From: Chloroflexota bacterium
GTDB lineage: Bacteria; Chloroflexota; Dehalococcoidia; Dehalococcoidales; JAUYDJ01
NCBI GenBank assembly: GCA_030690025.1
Contig: JAUYDJ010000231.1
Span: 1-12,008, forward strand
Reading direction: 5' to 3'
Length of the DNA: 12,008 nt
Positions 1 through 8,326 of this stretch are shown here, in pieces. The translations under genes were made by a program, and so were the position numbers. Each line of letters begins with the position of its first letter. Within the stretch, counting starts at the first letter, position 1. The notes beneath the pieces were generated by a model that was not told the DNA's origin, searched no databases, and saw only the letters and a program-made list of their open reading frames with translations.

Positions 1-1946
<1,946 letters not shown>

Positions 1947-1954
<8 letters not shown>

Positions 1955-4900
1955 TCTCGCCTTTCTCCCCCTTATCTACGTCTTCAACAACTGATTCAGG
2001 CACCTCAGCCGACTCAGTTACTTTAGCTTCTTCGGCAACCCCGGTAATCTCACCCGCCTCGGTCAACTCAGCTGCTTCGGCGATCTTTTCCTCGGGCACT
2101 TTGGTTTCGTCTGTAGTGTTACCTGCCTCGGTCACCTCGGCTGCTTCGGCAGTCTTTTCCTCGGCTGCCAGACCTTCGACTGGACCTAAGCCTACCTCTG
2201 CGGCCAGCTTGGGCACCTCTTCCATCGCCTCAGCCGGGGCAGGCTTCTCCTGCTCACTGATAACTTCCACCGCCAGTCCCAGGCTCTGCAGCTCTTTGAC
2301 CAGGACTTTGAACGATTCCGGGACGCCTGCCTGGACGATATCCTCGCCCTTGATTATAGCCTCATAGGTCTTGGCCCGGCCAGCCACATCGTCCGACTTA
2401 ATAGTCAAAATCTCCTGCAGGTTGCGGGCCGCGCCATACGCCTCTAATGTCCAGACTTCCATTTCGCCAAAACGCTGCCCACCGAACTGCGCCTTACCGC
2501 CCAGCGGCTGCTGGCTGATGAGAGAGTAGGGGCCGGTGGAACGGGCATGGACTTTATCTTCAACCAGGTGGATTAGTTTCATCATGTAAACGTTGCCCAC
2601 CGTTACCGGCTGGTCAAATGGCTCACCGCTGCGCCCGTCGCGCAGGGTAACCTTACCGTGAATGGGCGGGGCTTCGTTCCGTTCCACGCTGACCTTCTCC
2701 ACCGTCTGCTCAAGCTCTTGCAGGCTCAGTTCCCGGCTATCCACGCCGAACTCTTCCAGCCACAGGCGTAGGCAGACCTCCCTGGCCTCTTTCACGTGTT
2801 CATCGCTGAAAACTCTATTTGCGTCGTAGCCGCGCTCTTTGAGCCAGGCCTTAACCACATCCATGCGGATTGCCGAACTCCCGTTACCGTTACCCGGATG
2901 GATGTTGACCGCCCCGGCTTTCTGGGCTATCCAGGCCCGCGCCAGCTCAGCTTCAATATTATAATCGTCCGCCCCATCAAAGACCGGCGTCAGTACCTTG
3001 AAACCCAGCGTCTGGGCCGCCCAGCCAATATGGGCTTCCAGCACCTGCCCCAGGTTCATACGGGACGGGACACCGATGGGGTTGAGGATAATATCTATAG
3101 GTGTGCCATCCGGCAGGAAGGGCATGTCCTCAACCGGGGCAATCAGGCCAATGACACCCTTATTGCCGTGCCGTCCGGCCAGCTTGTCGCCCACCGAGAC
3201 TCTCCGTCTCTGGGCAACCCAGACCTGCACGCGTTGATTGACCCCGGCGGGTAAATCATCGCCAGCCTCACGCGAGAAGACCCTGACATCAATTACCTTA
3301 CCCCACTCGCCATGGGGCACGCGCAGGGAGGTATCCTTCACCTCGCGGGCCTTCTCACCAAAGATAGCCCGCAGCAGTTTCTCTTCCGCCGAAAGCTCGG
3401 TCTCCCCCTTGGGGGTAATCTTGCCGACCAGTATGTCGCCGGGGGTCACCTCCGCCCCAACCCGGACGATACCGGTCTCATCGAGCTCACGCAGGCTTTC
3501 TTCACCCACGTTGGGTATATCCCGGGTAATTTCCTCGGGCCCCAGCTTGGTGTCCCGTGCTTCGTTTTCGTACTTCTCAATGTGGATGGAGGCAAACTTG
3601 TCCTCTCTCACCAGCCGACTGCTGATGATGATAGCATCCTCGTAGTTGTAGCCTTCCCAGCTCATGAAAGCGCACAGCACATTCTGCCCCAGTGCCAACT
3701 CGCCCATCTCCGTTGCCGACCCATCGGCGATTACCTGTCCCGCCTCCACCCGGTCTCCACGGCTGACCACTGGGTGGTGGTTGACGCAGGTGCCCTGGTT
3801 AGTGCGTACAAACTTCAGTAGCTCGTAGGTATCCGTCTTGCCAGCATCCGTGGTAATTTCAATCTTCCCTTTGTTCTGGCCGTTCTCCACATACCCGGTC
3901 ACCGAGCTTACTATACCGGCATTCCGGGCAAAGAGCACCTGACCACCGTCTTTAGCGGCTTCCATTTCAACGCCGGTAGCTACAATGGGCGCTTCCGGGC
4001 AAAGCAACGGCACCGATTGACGCTGCATGTTGGCGCCCATCAGTGCCCGGTTAGCATCGTCGTGCTCCAGGAAGGGTATCAGTGAAGTGGCTACACTGAA
4101 TAGCTGCTTCGGTGCCACATCCATGTAATCGATTTTTTCAGGTGCCTCCCGCACGTAGCGGTCGGCCAGCCTGGCTTCGACCTTCTCCTCAACGAACTGA
4201 CCGTTCTCGTCGAGCCTGGCATTAGCCTGGGCAATAGTATAGATATCTTCTCTATCCGCGGTCAGGTATTCCACCTCGTTGGAGACAACAGGCACCACCG
4301 GTATCATCCGGGCGGCTAGCTTGCGCAGCCGGGCAACGTGCTCGGGGGTGAGGGTGGTCTTGGCTTCGATTACGGTCTTACCCCACTTAACAACTTCACG
4401 GGTGGTCTTACCTAACAGTCCTGCATCGGTATTGCTTACCTCTTTGACAACCCGGCGGTAAGGCGTCTCAATAAAGCCGTAATGGTTGACCACGCCATAG
4501 GTGGCCAACGAGCCAATGAGGCCAATGTTGGGACCTTCCGGCGTTTCAATAGGGCAGATGCGGCCGTAGTGGGTGTAATGGACGTCACGCACGTCAAAAC
4601 CAGCCCGCTCGCGGGACAGGCCGCCCGGCCCCATGGCCGACAGGCGACGCTTATGAGTCAGTTCGGCCAGGGGATTGGTCTGGTCCATGAACTGTGATAG
4701 CTGCGAGCTGTTAAAAAACTCGGTAATGGCCGCCACCACCGGCCGTATATTGACCAGCGCGCTGGGCACCACACCCTCAACCGGGATAATGCTCATGCGC
4801 TCCATGGCCACCCGCTCCAGGCGCAGCAAGCCGATACGGAACTGGTTCTGTATCAACTCACCCACGGTGCGCACCCGCCGGTTGCCCAGGTGGTCGATAT

Positions 4901-5891
4901 CATCAGCGTGGTCGCGACCGTTATCAATCAGGATGATATGCCGGATAATCTCAACGATATCTTCCTTGGTCAGCGCCCGGTGCGCCTCCGGCACCTTAAT
5001 CTCCAGCCTCTTGTTCAGCTTGTAACGCCCTACCCGGCCCAGGTCATAATGCAGGGAATTGAAGAACAGGTTATTGACCAGCCGTTTGGCGTTTTCCAGG
5101 TTAGGTGGGTCGTTGGGACGCAATTTCCGGTAGATATCGATCAGGGCATCAGCTTCATTCTTGATTGAAGGCTCACGCTCCATAGTCGTCCGGATGAAAG
5201 ACAGCTCGGCAACGTTGTCCTCATTCGGGAACAGGCTGAGCAGTTGCTCGTCGTCACTGTAACCGATAGCTCGCAGCAGCGTGGTGATTGGAATCTTGCG
5301 CTTGCCATCTATCTTGGCGGAGATAACGTTACGATTGCTGGTCTCAAACTCCAGCCACGCCCCACGGTCCGGGATGAGCTTGGCCCGGCATAGCGGCCGC
5401 CCGCTGGACGGGTCCTCTTCAACGATAAAATAGACACCCGGCGAGCGCAGCAGCTGGCTGACGACCACCCGCTCCGCCCCACTGATAATAAAGGTGCCCT
5501 TGGCGGTCATCAGCGGGAGGTCGCCAAAGAACAGGTCTTCCTCTTTAATCTCGCCCGTCCCCTTGACCAGCAACTTGGCCCTCACGTAGAGGGGGGCGGA
5601 ATAGGTCAGGCCCCGCTGGCGGCACTCCGCTTCGGTATGGCGTGGAGCGCGGAACTCGTAGTCAACGAAGGTAAGCTCCAGCTTGCTGCCGGTAAAGTCC
5701 CGGATACCCTGGGTGGCACCCGTTTCGTCCTTCTTATTGGATATTTCTTCCAGCAGCTGTCTCAGGCCGTTTGCCTGGAACCACTGGAATGAGCCTAATT
5801 GCACTTCAATCAGATTGGGGACCTTCAGTATCTGCGGTAACCTGGCATACGATTTGCGGGGAATTTTCTGTGATGGTAACACAAACGCCAT
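1947..5891 (-). CDS. rpoB: DNA-directed RNA polymerase subunit beta
   Basis: Catalytic beta subunit of RNA polymerase, complete at 1314 residues. Recognisable blocks in order: N-terminal [11 protein letters not shown]; the rifampicin-pocket block at about 396-424 ([14 protein letters not shown] and [20 protein letters not shown]), where Asp403, His413, Arg416 and Ser418 match E. coli Asp516, His526, Arg529 and Ser531; YNYEDA (Glu751, Asp752); [12 protein letters not shown] with active-site Lys903 and Lys911; and C-terminal [24 protein letters not shown] and PESFKVL..ELQSLGL blocks. Two parts are unusual: an extra segment of about 85 residues between FDGA (971-974) and DGRSGE (1085-1090), and an acidic, Ala/Glu-rich repetitive tail from about residue 1213. 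The start ATG 5891-5889 has AAGGAG 5 bases upstream (5897-5902). The gene has its own promoter about 110 bases upstream and is followed by overlapping rpoC. No rplL lies directly upstream, unlike the common rplJL-rpoBC order. Confidence 0.99.
1950..2255 (-). repeat. Repetitive acidic C-terminal tail of RpoB, with an internal in-frame duplication
   Basis: This part of rpoB encodes residues 1213-1314, past the point where the conserved beta fold ends ([11 protein letters not shown]). It is rich in Glu, Ala, Val and Thr, with few aromatic residues, so it is probably disordered. Residues 1244-1257 ([17 protein letters not shown] 2121-2162) and 1267-1280 ([17 protein letters not shown] 2052-2093) are near-copies 23 codons apart. 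At DNA level, 2056-2095 and 2125-2164 match at 36 of 40 positions, so this is a true 69-base duplication and not only biased composition. A weaker third copy ([11 protein letters not shown]) follows. The frame stays open and runs into the rpoC overlap. Function unknown. Confidence 0.85.
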
Positions 5892-5998
5892 AACTACTCC
5901 TTACAAGACACGCAAAATCTGTGCATTATGTGGTGCTAGAAAAAAAGGGCCAGCGAAGAGATACAATAAGGTGAAACATAAAGAGGCATAAGTTACAA
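5892..5998 (-). promoter_or_regulatory. rpoB 5' leader and ribosome binding site
   Basis: The untranslated leader of about 107 bases lies between the inferred rpoB transcription start (near 5998) and ATG 5891. The Shine-Dalgarno AAGGAG is at 5897-5902 (minus strand), 5 bases from the start codon. A run of seven T on the minus strand (5940-5946) follows GGCCC, but I find no partner strand for a hairpin, so I do not call an attenuator. No riboswitch-like structure was seen by eye. Confidence 0.6.
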
Positions 5999-6004
5999 AC
6001 TTTA

Positions 6005-6033
6005 ATCTTAGCATGTTCTCACACCCTTGTCAA
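6005..6033 (-). promoter_or_regulatory. rpoB promoter (sigma-70 type, extended -10)
   Basis: On the minus strand, TTGACA (6028-6033) is a perfect -35 box. A spacer of exactly 17 bases separates it from TAAGAT (6005-6010), a near-consensus -10 box. TGC directly precedes the -10, giving the extended -10 motif TGnTAAGAT. The predicted start lies near 5998, about 107 bases before the rpoB ATG. The repeat array of GTGAGATGGCTAT units ends exactly in the -35 box, and one further GTGAGA (6017-6022) sits within the spacer, so a repeat-binding factor could contact polymerase here. Confidence 0.88.
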
Positions 6034-6094
6034 TAGCCATCTCACATAGCCATCTCACCAAAAGGGAACGTTACCTCTCACATAGCCATCTCAC
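6033..6094. repeat. Iterated GTGAGATGGCTAT repeats upstream of the rpoB -35 box
   Basis: On the plus strand the 13-base unit ATAGCCATCTCAC occurs three times: 6033-6045 and 6046-6058 in direct tandem, and 6082-6094. A larger perfect 19-base unit, TCTCACATAGCCATCTCAC, occurs at 6040-6058 and again 36 bases on at 6076-6094. The core TCTCAC appears five times, at 6017, 6040, 6053, 6076 and 6089, so the spacings alternate 23, 13, 23, 13. The last core lies in the rpoB promoter spacer. All copies have the same orientation and lie between the two divergent promoters. The pattern resembles an array of binding sites for a regulatory protein. The spacings are not multiples of a helical turn. The regulator is unknown. 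Confidence 0.8.
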
Positions 6095-6098
6095 ATTT

Positions 6099-6128
6099 TT
6101 TCAGGAGAATTGTTAACCACACCTGAAA
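6099..6128. promoter_or_regulatory. Inverted repeat TTTCAGG/CCTGAAA in the divergent control region
   Basis: TTTCAGG (6099-6105) and CCTGAAA (6122-6128) form a perfect 7-base inverted repeat around a 16-base centre that contains GTTAAC. It lies directly after the third GTGAGA repeat and a T-tract, and 40 bases before the rightward -35 box. No T-run follows the repeat in either direction in the way an intrinsic terminator requires, so an operator for a dimeric regulator is more likely. It could also be chance; binding is inferred only from symmetry. Confidence 0.35.
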
Positions 6129-6134
6129 GAACGA

Positions 6135-6160
6135 GAGGGATGACCGACAGACATTCCCTC
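6135..6160. promoter_or_regulatory. Inverted repeat GAGGGA/TCCCTC next to the rightward promoter
   Basis: GAGGGA (6135-6140) and TCCCTC (6155-6160) are perfect 6-base arms 14 bases apart, and the symmetry can be extended by TG/CA if one base is looped out. The site ends 7 bases before the -35 box of the rightward promoter, a position where an activator or repressor could act on the metabolic operon. It is upstream of the transcription start, so it is not an RNA structure of this operon. Evidence is symmetry and position only. Confidence 0.35.
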
Positions 6161-6167
6161 ATAACCC

Positions 6168-6196
6168 TTTACAAAAAAACCTCCCTGTGCTAGAAT
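6168..6196 (+). promoter_or_regulatory. Promoter of the rightward metabolic operon (sigma-70 type, extended -10)
   Basis: TTTACA (6168-6173), a spacer of exactly 17 bases, and TAGAAT (6191-6196) preceded by TGC give an extended -10 promoter of high quality. The transcription start should fall near 6203, leaving a leader of about 44 bases before ATG 6247. A GTG in the same frame at 6187 lies upstream of the predicted start site, inside the promoter, which rules it out as the translation start. Confidence 0.82.
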
Positions 6197-6246
6197 CCCA
6201 TAATAGTTTCGTCTCAAGTGAGGCAAAAATTGAAAGGAGAGGGATT

Positions 6247-6972
6247 ATGCTCGATCTAATCATTGAGGGTACCCGCCCTCAGAAACTGGCGTTTGACGTC
6301 AAGAAAATGATTAATGCCGGTTTAAGCAACCGCGACCAGGCCGGAGTCCGCAGACACCTTGATGAGGCCGCCAAAGAAGGCATCAAGTATATCTTTGAGC
6401 AGACTCCAGCTTACCTGCCTAAAGTAAAGGACAGGATTACCACCGGTGACATTATAGAAGTCCTGCCCAACAGCAAGTCCAGCGGCGAAGCCGAGCCCGT
6501 AGTGCTGGTTAGTGATAATAATGAGATTTACATAGCTGCCGGCAGCGACCACTCCGACCGCGAGCTGGAAAAGTACGATATGATACTGTCCAAACATATC
6601 TACCCCAATGTCATATCCAAGAGGGTATGGCGCTTTGCGGATGTAAAAGACCACTGGGACGATATCATCTTACGGGGATGGGTGATAGACGCCGATGGCA
6701 AACGGCAGCTGTACCAGGAAAACAAGGTCGGGGAGTTCATGGGTGTTGAGCAGTTCCTTGACGAGGTAAGGAAGTATTTCCAGATAGACCTGAATGGCCT
6801 GGTTATGTTCATGGGGACGTTCCCCACCCTCGGTGGCAAGCTCATCATCACCCCCGGCTTCGAGGCCCAGCTGGTCGATGAAAAGCTCAAGAGAACGCTC
6901 ACCTGCTCTTACATCACCCAGCCAATGGCCTGGTTTAAGTACGGCCCGCACACTCCCAAGAAGGTAGCGTAA
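6247..6972 (+). CDS. DUF2848 family protein (FAH-fold-like, 241 residues)
   Basis: Translation starts at ATG 6247, served by AAAGGAGAGG a few bases upstream; the frame is open further upstream to GTG 6187, but that codon lies in the promoter. The protein shows the hallmarks I associate with DUF2848: SGEAEPVVLVSD (79-90), GSDHSDRELE (99-108), a WRF..V.DHWDDI.LR block (128-143) and MFMGTFPTLGG (187-197). These line up by eye with elements of the fumarylacetoacetate hydrolase superfamily (E.E metal ligands as Glu81/Glu83, an NDxxxR-like segment, and a GT-P-GG turn), so a metal-dependent C-C hydrolase or decarboxylase/isomerase activity is possible. That functional reading is inference; the family has no function I can name with certainty. 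No signal peptide or membrane segment is seen, so it is probably cytosolic. It is the first gene behind the rightward promoter, 134 bases before the dehydrogenase. Confidence 0.85.
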   Translation: MLDLIIEGTRPQKLAFDVKKMINAGLSNRDQAGVRRHLDEAAKEGIKYIFEQTPAYLPKVKDRITTGDIIEVLPNSKSSGEAEPVVLVSDNNEIYIAAGSDHSDRELEKYDMILSKHIYPNVISKRVWRFADVKDHWDDIILRGWVIDADGKRQLYQENKVGEFMGVEQFLDEVRKYFQIDLNGLVMFMGTFPTLGGKLIITPGFEAQLVDEKLKRTLTCSYITQPMAWFKYGPHTPKKVA

Positions 6973-7106
6973 TAAAAGGCTGCTTAATGAGCTGGCCATT
7001 CCGGGGACAAGAACATGGGTCGCTTTTCCTTTTGCCGCAAAGCTAAACCCCGGGCTGCAATAATCGTCACCTGAAAAGGTTAATAAAGTAAGATAAAGGA
7101 GGGAAC

Positions 7107-8285
7107 ATGCCAGAAGCAAAAGAAAGACTGCCAGGCACTGAAGTATTTGAATGGATGGATGAGTGGGGTCCGGAGAAGATACTCATTGTCCACGATACCA
7201 GGACCGGAATGAAGGGCATGCTCGTTATTGATAATACCGCGCGCGGTATGGGTAAAGGCGGCTGCCGGATGCAGGCCGATGTTACGTTATGGGACACCTT
7301 CCGCCTGGCCCGGACAATGACCTGGAAGTATGCCTTTGCTGACTTCGCACTGGGCGGCGCTAAGTCCTCTATCCGGAATGACCCGAACAGCCCCAACAAG
7401 GAAGCCATTATACGCGCCTTCGTTAAGAAAATAAGAAAAATGCTCCCGGATGAGTATGTGTTCGGCAACGACATGGGTTTTGCCGAGAACGAAGAAGGCA
7501 TCGTGCTCGATGAATGCGACAATGACCTGAGATGCGCGGTAGGCACACCTGCCGAACTGGGTGGTTTCCCCTATGATGAAATGGGCGTTACCGGCTATGG
7601 CGTTGCCGAGTGCATCGAGATAGGTGCAAAGCATGTTGGCCTGGACTTGAAAAAGGCTTCCGTCTCAATTCAGGGCTTAGGCGCGGTGGGTATCTTCACT
7701 GCCAAGTTCTTACACGAAAAAGGCGCCGAGAAGATAGTCGCTATGTCCAGCGTGGCCGGAACTATTTACGACCCCAATGGCCTGGATATAGAGAAACTGA
7801 TTAAACTAAAGGAAAAGTTTGGCGATAATGCCGTCAAGGAATACAAAGGCGGTAAAGTCCTTCCTCTGGGTGAAGAGCTCAAGCTCAATGTAGATATCCT
7901 TGTGCCAGCCGCCCGCGGTGATGTTGTCACCAAGGCGAATGTCGCTGCCGTTAAAGCGAAATTCATCGTTGAGGGAGCCAACTTCCCCATCACCCCGGAA
8001 TGCCGCTTGATTCTCCATAAGAAGGGTGTCCTCATTATACCGGACTTTGTCGCTAACTCCGGTGCCGTAATCGCCGCCGGCCTATCCATGTTCTACCGGT
8101 ATTCGGTTGATAGACTGGACCCGGCAACCGTATACGCCACCATTAAGAAGAAGATGAACAGCAATGTCCCGCTCGTTCTTAAGAAATCCCAGAAGAGCGG
8201 GAAGCAACCTATCGAAGAGGCCCTGCAAATTGCCCAGGACCGTGTACGCAAGGCTATGGAGTTGAAGCGGCGCTTGCCCAAATAG
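7107..8285 (+). CDS. Glu/Leu/Phe/Val-type amino acid dehydrogenase
   Basis: NAD(P)-dependent oxidative deamination of an L-amino acid (or the reverse) is the expected reaction. Residues line up with glutamate dehydrogenase of Clostridium symbiosum: Lys50 (KGG, as Lys89), Lys74 (MTWK, as Lys113), catalytic Lys86 (LGGAK, as Lys125) and Asp122 (GNDMG, as Asp165). The 24- and 12-residue lysine spacings are the same. The Rossmann motif GLGAVG is at 190-195, with VEGAN and IPDFVANSG further on. Two things are odd. The acidic residue normally ending the second Rossmann strand (SDS) is Ser215 (SSV), which may alter the NAD/NADP preference. The PDxxANxGGV block reads PDFVANSGAV. Length (392) is between leucine and glutamate dehydrogenases. 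Start ATG 7107 has a near-perfect AAAGGAGGG upstream. The 134-base gap before it shows no clear terminator or promoter. The family is sure; the substrate is open. Confidence 0.93.
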   Translation: MPEAKERLPGTEVFEWMDEWGPEKILIVHDTRTGMKGMLVIDNTARGMGKGGCRMQADVTLWDTFRLARTMTWKYAFADFALGGAKSSIRNDPNSPNKEAIIRAFVKKIRKMLPDEYVFGNDMGFAENEEGIVLDECDNDLRCAVGTPAELGGFPYDEMGVTGYGVAECIEIGAKHVGLDLKKASVSIQGLGAVGIFTAKFLHEKGAEKIVAMSSVAGTIYDPNGLDIEKLIKLKEKFGDNAVKEYKGGKVLPLGEELKLNVDILVPAARGDVVTKANVAAVKAKFIVEGANFPITPECRLILHKKGVLIIPDFVANSGAVIAAGLSMFYRYSVDRLDPATVYATIKKKMNSNVPLVLKKSQKSGKQPIEEALQIAQDRVRKAMELKRRLPK

Positions 8286-8326
8286 GGTGATGCCAGAGAC
8301 TAGTTTCTTTGAAAGGACGGGAATAG

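Noticed and set aside
4632..4706. Rifampicin-resistance substitution in RpoB
   Set aside because: The key residues Asp403, His413, Arg416 and Ser418 are the wild-type ones. Differences such as Thr405 and Met420 look like lineage variation.
2101..5168. Long reading frames on the plus strand across rpoB
   Set aside because: They lie antisense to a fully conserved gene, show no family resemblance and have no ribosome binding sites. They are shadows of rpoB codon usage.
5940..5951. GGCCC followed by seven T (minus strand) as an attenuator in the rpoB leader
   Set aside because: No upstream partner for the GGCCC arm was found, so no hairpin can form before the T-run.
5899..5991. Plus-strand reading frame with a CxxC and a Lys/Arg-rich end, resembling a small zinc-ribbon ribosomal protein
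   Set aside because: No start codon or ribosome binding site serves this stretch, and the frame simply runs out of the antisense of rpoB. It occupies the rpoB leader, and I could not match it to a known small ribosomal protein.
6033..6094. CRISPR array
   Set aside because: Repeats are only 13-19 bases, two copies are in direct tandem without a spacer, and there are too few units. Position at a promoter fits a regulatory site better.
6187..6246. GTG at 6187 as start of the DUF2848 gene (20 extra residues)
   Set aside because: The codon lies between the -35 and -10 boxes of the promoter and upstream of the predicted transcription start. ATG 6247 has a good Shine-Dalgarno (AAAGGAGAGG), and the conserved protein begins there.
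7001..7053. CCGGGG/CCCCGG inverted repeat as a terminator after the DUF2848 gene
   Set aside because: The loop would be 41 bases and no T-run follows the second arm, so it does not look like an intrinsic terminator.
7015..7074. 19-codon reading frame between the DUF2848 and dehydrogenase genes
   Set aside because: Very short, no convincing Shine-Dalgarno and no recognisable product; consistent with chance.
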